From assembly GCF_003627965.1 (NCBI RefSeq), contig NZ_RBWE01000001.1, forward strand, positions 2,451,514-2,515,513: a DNA stretch of 64,000 nt, in the 5' to 3' direction. The position numbers and the translations under genes were made by a program. The notes below the pieces were generated by a model, which did not search any database, was not told where the DNA came from, and was given only the letters and a program-made list of their open reading frames with translations. Of the stretch, positions 29,528-37,386 are shown one piece after another. Source of the stretch: Desulfofundulus salinus. GTDB taxonomy: Bacteria > Bacillota > Desulfotomaculia > Desulfotomaculales > Desulfovirgulaceae. How positions within the stretch are numbered: position 1 is the stretch's first letter; every line of letters starts with the position of its first letter.

Positions 29528-29560
29528 CCGGGAAACTCAGTGAAGTTTCCCGGTTTTTTA
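29528..29560 (+). terminator. Rho-independent terminator after the decarboxylase operon
   Basis: CCGGGAAACT-CAGTGA-AGTTTCCCGG followed by TTTTTT. Confidence 0.92.
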
Positions 29561-29572
29561 TTGTTCGAAGGA

Positions 29573-29829
29573 GGCACGGCGTTGTCCACGCTCACTCCAG
29601 TGCTCCGCGCCGACAGTACCACGGCTTGCTTCGGGCCGGCTCTGGCTCTCTGCGGATTACCATCGTCACTACTTCCTTTCAATCACCCTCAAACTGCCCG
29701 ATGTGTTCCAATAGGTGTTCTTCCGTTTGATTGCGTTTGGCGTCCTCGAGAGCCGAGCCGGCAGCCTCGCTTCGCCGGGTACTGTTACCGGCGCTCCGCA
29801 AAGTCGTTCGCTCAGGACAACGCCGTGCC
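29573..29829 (-). repeat. MITE-like element, copy A (257 bp)
   Basis: Perfect 15-bp inverted ends: GGCACGGCGTTGTCC (29573-29587) and GGACAACGCCGTGCC (29815-29829). Read on the minus strand, it shares long blocks with the element at 44717-45030: AGCGAACGACTT(T)GC, GAGGCTGCCGGCTCGG, CTCTCGAGGACGC, ATCCGCAGAGAGCCAGAG and CCGGCCCGAAGCAAGCCG. The centre encodes NQTEEHLLEHIGQFEGD and a stop. It lies between the decarboxylase terminator and a decayed transporter gene. Confidence 0.75.
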
Positions 29830-29847
29830 GTCAAAGGTTGCTGCTTA

Positions 29848-30225
29848 TTAAGAGACTGGGGTATGTTGATGCCGCAGCAACCGGCGGCTAAGGAAAAGCA
29901 GGAACAGCAGGGCCAGGCCGCCCCCCAGGGCGAACCCCGCCGGGGCACCCCAGAGGTGGACCACAGTACCGCTGAAAAAATTGCCTACCGGCACCAGGCC
30001 GATAAATACCAGGGAATAAACACTCATCGCCCGTCCCCGCAGGGCGTTCATCAAATCATCCCGACCTACCAGTTCGACGATAAAGGCCTGGCGCGCCGGC
30101 ATGTCCAGAGCATGCATGGTCCCCAGGAGAAAGGCCAGCACGGCCATGTGCCAGTACTGCACCACGTTATAGAGAGTTAGCAGGCCCAGGACAAGAGCAA
30201 ATAACATGGACATACCCGGCTCCAA
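29848..30225 (-). pseudogene. Decayed MFS transporter
   Basis: 125 codons with several hydrophobic segments. LDMPARQAFIVELVGRDDLMNA is the mid-protein loop of an MFS_3-type exporter. It runs straight into LRGRAMSVYSLVFIGLVPVG, which in that family lies much further along, so a central block is deleted in frame. The N-terminal third is missing as well. A full protein would have about 400 residues and twelve helices. The MITE-like element sits next to the 3' end. I read it as a remnant; a product of unknown use cannot be excluded. Confidence 0.8.
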
Positions 30226-30336
30226 ACTTCAAAAGGAATTTTCATGATTAATTCCACTAACCCTTTGTATTCATCATCCCTGTACCACAGAGATTGGTAA
30301 ATTAACTTCTTTATCCCATTTCTTTCAATGGCACTT

Positions 30337-31599
30337 TTATTCCCTTGTCAGGCCAAGCAGATCCAGCAGTTTAAAAACGAGACTCAGCAAAATCGAGACG
30401 ACGGTGGCGAGACCCATGCCCTTCAGGCTCACCGCCCCCAGTTCCACCTGCGCGCCGCTGATGCCGATAATCAGCACCACCGAGGTCAGGATCAGGTTGC
30501 GGGCCTTGCTGTAGTCAACCTTCGACTCCACCAGCATCCGGATCCCGGAGGCGGCAATCACACCGAAGAGGAGAAGGGAAACGCCGCCCATAACCGGCAC
30601 GGGTATGCTCTGGATGGCCGCGGAAAGTTTGCCGATAAAGGAAAGGATAATTGCCATAACGGCGGCCCCCCCGATTACCCAGACGCTGTACACTTTGGTG
30701 ATGGCCATTACGCCTATGTTCTCGCCGTAAGTGGTGTTGGGGGTGGAGCCGAAAAAGCCCGAAAGCAATGTGGAGAGGCCGTTGCCCAGCAGGGAACGGT
30801 TTAACCCGGGGTCTCTGGCCAGGTCCCTGCCCACGATGTTGCTGGTCACGAAGAGATGCCCGATGTGCTCGGCTATCACCACCAGCGCCGCCGGCAGGAT
30901 GATGGCCACGGCAGCCGGGTTGAAGGTTGGGAAATAAAGGTCGGGAAAAGCAAACCAGGGAGCGCTCACAATCATATCGGTCCTGACCAGCCCCAGGAAA
31001 AGGGAAAGGACATACCCGGCCACCACCCCGAACAGGACCGGAATAACCGCCATGAACCCCCTGAAGACCACCGTTCCCAGGATAGTCACACCTAAAGTGA
31101 ACATGGACACGGTGATCGCCCTGGGATCGGGAACGTAGGGCTTGCCGGGCTCTCCGACCAGCCCGGCCATCTGCGCGGCCACCGGCGCCAGTTCCAGGCC
31201 GATGACGGCCACGATGGCACCCATGGCCGCAGCGGGAAACACCACGTCAATCCATTTTGTGCCTACCGCACCGATTAACAGGGCCACGGCAGTGAAGAAC
31301 AGGCCCACGGCCACAAAGCCCCCCAGGGCGTCGCTGTAACTGTATTTGGACAAAACTACAAAGACCGGTGAAATAAAAGCAAAACTGGAGCCGAGGTAGG
31401 CCGGGATGCGGCCCTTGCAGACGACCAAATAAAGGAGAGTGCCGATGCCGTTAAACAATAAGACGGTGGCCGGGTTTATTTTAAAGAGTACCGGCACCAG
31501 CACGGTGGCACCGAACATGGCGAAAAGGTGCTGCAGGCTGAGCGGCAGGGTCTGAAGCAGGGGCAATCTTTCTTCAACCTGTATTTCTCTCCCGTTCAC
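30337..31599 (-). CDS. uraA: Uracil permease (NCS2 family)
   Basis: 420 residues from a GTG start, with about 14 membrane segments. NCS2 signatures include LQHLFAMFGATVLVP near 23-37 and the substrate/proton region NTTYGENIGVMAITKVYS (about 285-302) with its key Glu. It imports uracil. It lies 40 bp downstream of upp on the same strand, so import is coupled to conversion to UMP. Both genes should be under the attenuator-like leader ahead of upp. Confidence 0.95.
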   Translation of the reverse strand: MNGREIQVEERLPLLQTLPLSLQHLFAMFGATVLVPVLFKINPATVLLFNGIGTLLYLVVCKGRIPAYLGSSFAFISPVFVVLSKYSYSDALGGFVAVGLFFTAVALLIGAVGTKWIDVVFPAAAMGAIVAVIGLELAPVAAQMAGLVGEPGKPYVPDPRAITVSMFTLGVTILGTVVFRGFMAVIPVLFGVVAGYVLSLFLGLVRTDMIVSAPWFAFPDLYFPTFNPAAVAIILPAALVVIAEHIGHLFVTSNIVGRDLARDPGLNRSLLGNGLSTLLSGFFGSTPNTTYGENIGVMAITKVYSVWVIGGAAVMAIILSFIGKLSAAIQSIPVPVMGGVSLLLFGVIAASGIRMLVESKVDYSKARNLILTSVVLIIGISGAQVELGAVSLKGMGLATVVSILLSLVFKLLDLLGLTRE

Positions 31600-31639
31600 T
31601 TAATGTTCCCCCTTTGTTCAACAAAACCTTTCCGGCGGG

Positions 31640-32278
31640 TTATAGCAAAAAGAGCCTGTCTCCCGCGTCCCCCAGGCCGGGCACAATATAGCCGAGATCG
31701 TTTAACACCGGGTCTATGGCGGCCGTTACGATCCGGACACCGGGAAATTTCCGGGTAACCTGTTTTATCCCGGTCTCCACGGCAAACCCGCAAACCAGTA
31801 CTACCTTTTCGGTTGAGTAGCCGGTTTCCCGCAGCAGTTCCAAGACTTTTACGCTGCTGTTGCCGGTGGCCAGCATGGGGTCCAGGATAAATACATGATC
31901 GTACTCAAACGCATTGCCGGGCACTGAACTCAGATAAACCCTCGCTTCCAGTGTATCGTGGTCCCTGGCCACGCCCACGTGGGCCACCCTGGCCTTGGGC
32001 AGGAATTCAAAAAAACTGTCCACAAAACCCAGGCCCGCCCGTAGCACCGGAACCAACAGGCACCTGGAGGAATCCACCTCTTCAACCCGGGCTTCCACAC
32101 CCAGGGGTGTAACCACGGCGGTTTCCCTGGTGGGCAGGTGGCGGGTCGCTTCAATGGCCAGAATCAGGCCCAGTTCCCTCAAAGCCCTGCGGAACAACTC
32201 GGTGTCGGTTTCCCGGTCCCGTAAAGTCCTGAGCCGGTCGCTTACCAGAGGATGCCTCACCAAAATTACAGAACTCAC
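31640..32278 (-). CDS. upp: Uracil phosphoribosyltransferase
   Basis: 212 residues from GTG 32278, chosen for AGGAGGGG just upstream; the frame is open to 32302. The PRPP-binding motif DPMLATGNSSVKVLELL is present, and the C-terminus FGLGDAGDR-like PGLGDAGDRLFLL is the uracil-binding end of the family. It makes UMP from uracil and PRPP. It is the first gene of upp-uraA. Confidence 0.97.
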   Translation of the reverse strand: MSSVILVRHPLVSDRLRTLRDRETDTELFRRALRELGLILAIEATRHLPTRETAVVTPLGVEARVEEVDSSRCLLVPVLRAGLGFVDSFFEFLPKARVAHVGVARDHDTLEARVYLSSVPGNAFEYDHVFILDPMLATGNSSVKVLELLRETGYSTEKVVLVCGFAVETGIKQVTRKFPGVRIVTAAIDPVLNDLGYIVPGLGDAGDRLFLL

Positions 32279-32406
32279 TTTTTCCCCTCCTACGCAGATC
32301 ATTTACACACAAATAAGCACTATTCGACAAAAAGGGCAAAAACCATTTTAAAAAGATCATTTTTAAAGAAATTTTCCCCCGGGTTATGATCCCACAAGCT
32401 TAAGGG

Positions 32407-32435
32407 AAAACAAAAAGCCCGAAAGTTTTTCGGGC
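32407..32435 (-). terminator. Leader terminator (attenuator) ahead of upp
   Basis: Minus strand: GCCCGAAA-AAC-TTTCGGGC followed by TTTTTGTTTT. It lies 130 bases before upp and about 90 bases after a promoter pointing the same way, so it would end transcripts before the operon unless an alternative fold forms. Confidence 0.75.
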
Positions 32436-32455
32436 CGCTGGAAATCTCCTGTATT

Positions 32456-32472
32456 TCAAGCTCTCTGGCTGA
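32456..32472 (-). promoter_or_regulatory. Possible PyrR-binding hairpin in the upp-uraA leader
   Basis: Minus strand TCAGCCAGAGAGCTTGA folds with the hexaloop CAGAGA on a short stem. The PyrR anti-antiterminator hairpins of Bacillus carry the same CNGNGA loop, and pyrimidine genes are the expected target. The stem here is shorter than the Bacillus consensus, so this is a proposal. Confidence 0.45.
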
Positions 32473-32522
32473 TCCCGGTGAAGAATTCCGGGACAAACCC
32501 TGTCAAGAGAGTCCGCCAGGCT

Positions 32523-32551
32523 AAGATATATCTTGACCAAAAATCTCCCAA
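32523..32551 (-). promoter_or_regulatory. Promoter of the upp-uraA leader
   Basis: Minus strand TTGGGA, 17-base spacer, TATCTT. It overlaps a divergent promoter for the gene at 32600. Confidence 0.5.
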
Positions 32552-32561
32552 ATGTTAAATT
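32533..32561 (+). promoter_or_regulatory. Promoter of the thymidylate synthase-like gene
   Basis: TTGACC, 17-base spacer, TAAATT, about 40 bases ahead of the ATG. Back to back with the upp promoter. Confidence 0.55.
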
Positions 32562-32599
32562 CATACCGGTACCCATACCAGCAAAAGGAGAGGACGGAA

Positions 32600-33346
32600 A
32601 TGTCTGAAGATATGAGGGAATACCTTGAGCCAGTTTTTATTAGAGCCAGGAACCTGCCTGAAGCCTGGTACCTGCTTTTAAAAAAGCTGTTTGAAATTGA
32701 CGCCTATACATATTTCCCCGAGTGGGGCGGCGGCGCGGACGAGCAGGGCCGGTGCGACAACAGCCGGCGGGAGTTTGATTTCGCAGTCTGCCAGATCACC
32801 CACCCCTGGGAGCGGCCGCTCTGCGATATCCTGCCGCCCGGACTGGGTATTCCAGCTCCCCCTACCACGATGGACAAGATCGAGGAGTACTTTGCCACCT
32901 ATATCCTGAACCCGTACAAGGCAGAGAACGAGTCGTATACCTACGGCGAACGCATCTGCCAGCAGGTGGACGACCTGATCCGCTACTACCGCACCTACGG
33001 ATTTGACCACGTGAAGGGGTGCATAGAAATCGCTTCTCCGTCCGACCTGGCCAGGGGTAAGTCCCTGCCCTGCCTCAGGCTGATTGACACCAAAATCCGC
33101 CTGGATAGAAAGGCCGGCGTTTACCGGATGCACTTTTACGTCTACTTCCGGGCCTGGGATTTGTGGGGCGGTTTCCCGGTCAACATGGGCGGCTTGCAGT
33201 TGTTCAAAGAATGGTTGGTTGAGCAGATAGGTCCTCACCCCAAAACGGGCATCCCCCTGGAAGACGGGGAAATGATCGTCATGTCCAAGAGCCTCAATGT
33301 GCGCGGCCACATGGAGCCTTTCGCCCGCGCCAGGGTCGGCCTGTAA
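32600..33346 (+). CDS. Thymidylate synthase superfamily protein with altered dUMP pocket
   Basis: 248 residues from ATG 32600 with AAAGGAGAGG upstream. The core matches archaeal-type thymidylate synthases: SLPCLRLIDTKIR with catalytic Cys158, then YFRAWDLWGGFPVNMGG with Arg184, Asp187 and Asn195. The Asp-to-Asn distance (8) equals that of E. coli ThyA. The later SKxLHIY segment, whose His and Tyr hold the dUMP sugar, reads SKSLNVRGH here. The protein could be a true dTMP synthase with a variant site or a nucleotide hydroxymethylase. It is divergent from upp-uraA, which fits pyrimidine metabolism. Confidence 0.75.
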   Translation: MSEDMREYLEPVFIRARNLPEAWYLLLKKLFEIDAYTYFPEWGGGADEQGRCDNSRREFDFAVCQITHPWERPLCDILPPGLGIPAPPTTMDKIEEYFATYILNPYKAENESYTYGERICQQVDDLIRYYRTYGFDHVKGCIEIASPSDLARGKSLPCLRLIDTKIRLDRKAGVYRMHFYVYFRAWDLWGGFPVNMGGLQLFKEWLVEQIGPHPKTGIPLEDGEMIVMSKSLNVRGHMEPFARARVGL

Positions 33347-33462
33347 AACAAAAACTCAGCAGGTGGGGATGCCTTCGCTGGCTTCTTCGATGTATCCCCA
33401 GATTTCCTGGTAAGCCCACGATTACCCGGGAGGGAAATATAATTGAAAGGGGGGAACGATCC

Positions 33463-33915
33463 ATGTCCGAGCAACTGCTGAAAGAAATCCTCGGTGAATT
33501 AAAGGCCTTGAATCAACGCGTCGGCAATATGGAGCAACGCATCGGCAACGTGGAGCAACGCATCGGCGGCCTGGAGCAGGGCCAGCAGGAACTCGTCAAG
33601 CGTGTCGGCAGCCTGGAGCAGGGCCAGCAGGAACTCGTCAAGCGTGTCGGCAGCCTGGAGCAGGGCCAGCAGGAGCTCGCCGGGCGCATGGAACGGATGG
33701 AAGCCCGCATCGAAAACGAAATCATCGACAAGATCCGCGCCCTCTTCGATGCCCGCGCGGTTCACATGGACTACTTTGTCAGCATCAGGAACTCCCTGGC
33801 CAAAATCGAAGACAGGGTTGAGTACATTGCACGCAGGCAAATAGAAACTTCTGTCAAGCTGGAAGAGCACGACCGGGAAATCAGGCTCCTCCGCCTGGAA
33901 ATGTCCGGTCATTGA
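33463..33915 (+). CDS. Coiled-coil protein with tandem heptad repeats
   Basis: 150 residues with no family that I recognise beyond coiled coil. Residues 1-85 are built from short repeats: Q-R-(I/V)-G-x-(M/V/L)-E units of seven, then 14-residue units LEQGQQELVKRVGS. The rest (IENEIIDKIRALFDAR onward) is also helical. No signal peptide or membrane segment. AAAGGGGGG precedes the ATG. Similar proteins are common in Peptococcaceae. The function is unknown. A bidirectional terminator separates it from the tRNA gene. Confidence 0.7.
   Translation: MSEQLLKEILGELKALNQRVGNMEQRIGNVEQRIGGLEQGQQELVKRVGSLEQGQQELVKRVGSLEQGQQELAGRMERMEARIENEIIDKIRALFDARAVHMDYFVSIRNSLAKIEDRVEYIARRQIETSVKLEEHDREIRLLRLEMSGH
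33571..33696 (+). repeat. 42-bp tandem repeat inside the coiled-coil gene
   Basis: Units 33571-33612 and 33613-33654 are identical; the third (33655-33696) matches for its first half and then diverges. Each unit codes for 14 residues, so copy changes keep the frame and the heptad register. Confidence 0.9.
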
Positions 33916-33953
33916 TCCTTTGTTTATTGCGAAAAACTTAAATGACAAATATA

Positions 33954-33993
33954 AAAGACCGCCTCAGGGTTTAACCTGAAGACGGTCTTTTTT

Positions 33994-33994
<1 letters not shown>
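33954..33994. terminator. Bidirectional terminator
   Basis: AAAGACCG-CCTCAGG-GTTTAA-CCTGAAG-ACGGTCTTT with T runs on both sides (TTTTTTT on plus, TTTTAT on minus). It serves the coiled-coil gene and the tRNA gene. Confidence 0.88.
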
Positions 33995-34070
<76 letters not shown>

Positions 34071-34166
34071 ATGATTGGGGGCAGGTCGCCTGCTGCCCCC
34101 GCCGGTTGTCAGCGTTTATATTATACTATACGAGATAGTGGACCTGCAACTGCATGTGACGCCTTT

Positions 34167-35096
34167 TTAAATTTCCCGTACCTTTGGTTGGGTCAAAGGA
34201 TCGAGGCCGGCCTTTTGCATCAGGCGGCAAAAGAGGCAGGTGTCGGCCGTGGTCGGCTGGCCGCACAGGGAACAACCCTTTAATTCCACTGGTACATCGG
34301 TAAAATTCCTGCGCCCTCTGTCCCAGAAACCGAAAAGGAATCTCTGTTTGGTGCCGGGCATTTTTTCTTCCAGAGAGTTAATTAATTCCTTATAGACTAA
34401 AGATGTTGCTCCCCTGGCCAGGGGGCAGTCATCGGCAAAAAACTCAATGCCCCTTAAACGGCAGTACATTTCCGTTTCCAACTCCCCCACCCGGACCAGC
34501 GGTTTAATGCGGGCGGGTAGACGGGAATGGGTAGATGGCAGGTGTGGATACTGGCGCGCCAGATAACCTTCCTGCCAGCCCATTAAATTTCCAAGCAAAG
34601 CCGCCGTTTCGTCGTCCATATTGTGTCCGGTGGCCACCACCTGATACCCTTTTTGCTGTACCACCAGGTTCATCAGGTACCTTTTAACCGTGCCGCAGAC
34701 TGAACAACTGACCCGCCGGGTACGCCGGACAATTTCCTTCATACTGGCACCGTACATGTCCACCAAAGAAAGGACGTACAACCTCGCCCCCCGGACGGCG
34801 GCAAACCTTTCACAAACCAACCGCGAACCCTCAGAGTAATCTCCTATCCCCAGGTCCACGTGCAGGCCATCGGCCTTATAACCCAGGGACAACAGGGCAT
34901 CCCACAGGGCCATGCTGTCCTTGCCGCCTGAAACGGCAACCAGCACCTGCTGGCCCCCGGCAAGCATTTTATACTTTTTGATGGCCCTGGTTACCTGCCT
35001 TAAAAAATACTCTATAAAATGCTCTTTGCAAAAGGCCGCATTGGTGGATTTCAGATTTATTACCGGCTCCCCTTTGCATTTCACACAGCGCCGCAT
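34167..35096 (-). CDS. TtuA/TtcA-like tRNA sulfurtransferase (ATP pyrophosphatase)
   Basis: 309 residues from ATG 35096. An N-terminal zinc motif (CVKC, then CKEH) and a C-terminal one (CSLCGQPTTADTCLFC) flank a PP-loop domain with VAVSGGKDSM. CSVCG (Cys131, Cys134) and Cys224 in FADDCPLA correspond to the three ligands of the catalytic [4Fe-4S] cluster of TtuA. This pattern points to 2-thiolation of tRNA, by family the T54 uridine, a modification linked to heat tolerance. Cys-related TtcA (C32) is the main alternative; the two zinc fingers favour TtuA. It lies between two tRNA genes. Confidence 0.85.
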   Translation of the reverse strand: MRRCVKCKGEPVINLKSTNAAFCKEHFIEYFLRQVTRAIKKYKMLAGGQQVLVAVSGGKDSMALWDALLSLGYKADGLHVDLGIGDYSEGSRLVCERFAAVRGARLYVLSLVDMYGASMKEIVRRTRRVSCSVCGTVKRYLMNLVVQQKGYQVVATGHNMDDETAALLGNLMGWQEGYLARQYPHLPSTHSRLPARIKPLVRVGELETEMYCRLRGIEFFADDCPLARGATSLVYKELINSLEEKMPGTKQRFLFGFWDRGRRNFTDVPVELKGCSLCGQPTTADTCLFCRLMQKAGLDPLTQPKVREI

Positions 35097-35198
35097 TATC
35101 AACCACCCTCCTTCCTCTGGCAAAAGTGAAAGGGGAGGGAATGGGCATAGTCAGGGAGGTATTCTGCCGGGTAAAACAAAAAACGTAATGTCAAAAAC

Positions 35199-35272
35199 TG
35201 GAGCGGGTGATGGGAATCGAACCCACGTACCCGGCTTGGAAGGCCGGTGCTCTACCATTGAGCTACACCCGC
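35199..35272 (-). tRNA. tRNA-Gly (anticodon UCC)
   Basis: 74 nt including CCA: acceptor GCGGGTG/CACCCGC, D-arm GCTCAATGGTAGAGC, anticodon loop CTTCCAA on the stem CCGGC/GCCGG, T-arm GTGGGTTCGATTCCCAT. Confidence 0.97.
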
Positions 35273-35465
35273 TCGAAAGGAAAAAGCTTAAGTTGTCGGC
35301 AGCAAGTATATTATAGCGAAAACAGCTGTAGAAGTCAAAACAATTATCACGTAAAAATACCATAAAAGAACCTCTGAAATCGCCAAAAACGGAATGAAAC
35401 GCTCTGAAGGCGGCTCTAAAGGGAGATACATCTTAGCTATAATCTCAAAAGAGGATTTGAACTTT

Positions 35466-35757
35466 TTAAAACACGGCAGCCAGACGACTGATACCAACAC
35501 ATACCCCGTAGGATAACCCCGCTAAAACGGCAGTCACGGGCAGCGTCACCAGCCAGGCCGTGACGATCTTCTGGGCTGTCCCCCACTTGACCGTGGAAAA
35601 ACGCCTGGCCGTGCCGACGCCAATGACCGAAGAAGAGATGACGTGGGTGGTGCTCACGGGGAGTTTTAATAAGGTGGCTCCCAGGATCACCAGGGCCGAA
35701 CTCAAGTCGGCGGAAAAGCCGCTGCCGGGCTCCAGCTTGATGATGCGCGTGCCGGAC
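35466..35757 (-). pseudogene. 3' fragment of a PiT phosphate transporter gene
   Basis: About 96 codons of the PiT C-terminal half: GTRIIKLEPGSGFSADLSSA, the signature LLKLPVSTTHVISSSVIGVG, then KWGTAQKIVTAWLVTLPVTA and a normal stop. The first 200 or more residues are missing. At about 35757-35765 the sequence switches to the 5'-truncated DUF47 fragment on the other strand. It has no start of its own that would give a PiT protein, so it is a remnant. Confidence 0.85.
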
Positions 35758-35761
35758 CGGG

Positions 35762-36222
35762 GTAACGAGTATACCCACACCATTTTCAAAGCGTTAAACC
35801 AGACCTTCATTACCCCGCTGGAACGGGAAGACATTATGCTGCTGACGGTAAAGCTGGACGACGTGCTGGACGGCATGGAAGCCTGCTCGGACCTGCTGGA
35901 CATATACCGCATTAAAGAACCGGACCCGTACATGCGCCTGTTCGCCCGGATAGTGGAGAACTGCACGGATGAGATTGTTGAGGCCGTGCAACTGCTGGCC
36001 GCCAAAAAATTGCCCGATATCCACCGCCACACCTTCCGGATCAACGACCTGGAAAAAGAAGCCGACCAGCTCTACCGGGAAAGTTTGCAGGTCCTCTTCG
36101 ACGAAAATAGCGATCTGAAAAAGATCATCCAGTTCAAGGAAATTTACGAAAAGATGGAATCTATTCTGGACTGTTGTGAAGACGTGGCCAACGCTCTGGA
36201 AGGCATCATCATGCGCAGCTAG
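35762..36222 (+). pseudogene. 5'-truncated DUF47 (PhoU-like) PiT accessory protein gene
   Basis: About 150 codons from EYTHTIFKALNQTFITPLERED to the stop: the C-terminal part of the DUF47 helical bundle with LDDVLDGMEACSDLLDIYRI and IYEKMESILDCCEDVANALEG. A complete protein has about 205 residues. The frame stays open upstream to 35560 across the antisense of the pit fragment, so a chimeric 220-residue product is possible on paper, but its first third is antisense sequence. DUF47 proteins normally precede PiT transporters on the same strand. Confidence 0.8.
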
Positions 36223-36231
36223 CAGTGGCAT

Positions 36232-36271
36232 AAAAAACCCCTGGCAGCCAAAGCCGCCGGGGTATGTTTTT
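36232..36271. terminator. Terminator between the DUF47 fragment and the phosphodiesterase gene
   Basis: Minus strand: ACCCCGGCGGC and GCTGCCAGGGGT form an imperfect stem followed by TTTTTTA; the plus strand has ATGTTTTTAT, so it may work both ways. Confidence 0.7.
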
Positions 36272-36278
36272 ATGGCCT

Positions 36279-36755
36279 TTACCGCCGCGGGCCAAAACTC
36301 GCCTTAACTTCCCGCCCATCAATCACCAGAAGGCCGCATCCCGGGCCGTGTTCTCCCCGGGGGTCGTGAATGCTGCCCGGGTTGAAAAACAAAATCCCTT
36401 CGTGCACATTACAGTAGCGGACGTGGGTGTGCCCAAAAACCACCACGTCCGCCTGCAGTTCCAGGGCCCGGTAGAGAAGCTTTTGCAGGGAGAAGTGCAC
36501 GTGGTATAGATGGCCGTGGGTAAGAAACACCTTTTTCCCTGCCAGCTCCAGCACCTCTTCCCCCGGGCCGCCCGTTTGAAAATCGCAGTTGCCGGCCACG
36601 GCACGCACAGGCACATTTAGCGCCTCCGCCAGCAGCTGGCCGTCGCGGTAATAATCTCCGGCATGCAGCAATAAATCCAGTGGTTCTAACTGATTTAATA
36701 GTTTTATAGCCCGGTCCACCCTTCCGTGGGTATCACTAACCACACCTACGCGCAT
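36279..36755 (-). CDS. YfcE/MJ0936-type metallophosphoesterase
   Basis: 158 residues from ATG 36755, with AGGTG seven bases upstream. All calcineurin-like motifs are present: SDTHG (about 7-11), HAGDY, GNCD, THGH and FGHTH. These cytosolic enzymes need Mn2+ or similar metals and cleave phosphodiesters in vitro; the cell substrate is unknown. It follows rdgB and rph in a small operon, a common neighbourhood. Confidence 0.93.
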   Translation of the reverse strand: MRVGVVSDTHGRVDRAIKLLNQLEPLDLLLHAGDYYRDGQLLAEALNVPVRAVAGNCDFQTGGPGEEVLELAGKKVFLTHGHLYHVHFSLQKLLYRALELQADVVVFGHTHVRYCNVHEGILFFNPGSIHDPRGEHGPGCGLLVIDGREVKASFGPRR

Positions 36756-36777
36756 GAAACAACACCTGCTTTCCGCC

Positions 36778-37386
36778 TTAACTTGCGTCCAGTTCCCGGC
36801 GCAGACCCGCCAGAATTTCCCGGATGAGGGCCAGGGCACGGCCACGATGGCTGATCTGGTTTTTTACCGCCGGGTCCAGCTCGGCAAAAGTTTTCCCGCA
36901 GGAGGGTACATAAAAGAGAGGATCGTAGCCAAAACCTCCCTCACCCCGGGGTTTATCTGCAATCACTCCCTCACAGGTTCCTTCCGCGGTAAAAACCTGC
37001 CCGGCAGGGGTGGCCACGGCCACCACACAGCGAAAGCGGGCAGTACGCTTTTCGGGGGGAACACCGGCTAAAAGCCTTAAGAGCTTTTCATTGTTGGCCC
37101 GGTCGTCATGCCCCTCACCGGTAAAGCGGGCCGAGTGCACCCCCGGGGCGCCGCCCAGATAATCCACTTCCAGGCCCGAATCGTCGGCCAGGGCCGGCTG
37201 GCCGGTATAGCGGGCCACCACGGTGGCCTTTTTTACCGCATTATCTTTAAATGTAGCACCGTCCTCAATTATTTCCGGCACACCGGGATAGTGATCAAGG
37301 GAAACAACCTCGTAACCAAGCGGGGAGAGCAGCTGGCTCAGTTCCCTTACTTTACCCCGATTGCGTGTGGCCAGTACCAGTTTCAT
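36778..37386 (-). CDS. rdgB: XTP/dITP pyrophosphatase RdgB/HAM1
   Basis: 202 residues from ATG 37386 (a GTG one codon upstream is also possible). HAM1 signatures: [12 protein letters not shown] at the N-terminus, [22 protein letters not shown] and [11 protein letters not shown]. It removes deaminated purine nucleotides from the pool. It overlaps the 3' end of rph by about 35 bp, so the two are translationally coupled, as in many Firmicutes. Confidence 0.97.
   Translation of the reverse strand: MKLVLATRNRGKVRELSQLLSPLGYEVVSLDHYPGVPEIIEDGATFKDNAVKKATVVARYTGQPALADDSGLEVDYLGGAPGVHSARFTGEGHDDRANNEKLLRLLAGVPPEKRTARFRCVVAVATPAGQVFTAEGTCEGVIADKPRGEGGFGYDPLFYVPSCGKTFAELDPAVKNQISHRGRALALIREILAGLRRELDAS

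Noticed and set aside
29679..29948. 89-codon minus-strand frame joining the MFS tail region and element A
   Set aside because: It starts within another frame of the MFS remnant; only the last 17 codons, inside the element, show cross-copy conservation.
33571..33696. CRISPR array
   Set aside because: The repeats are contiguous 42-bp units inside a coding frame, without spacers.
35560..36222. 220-codon frame as a single normal protein
   Set aside because: The first third is antisense to a clear PiT fragment; only the rest is DUF47 homology.
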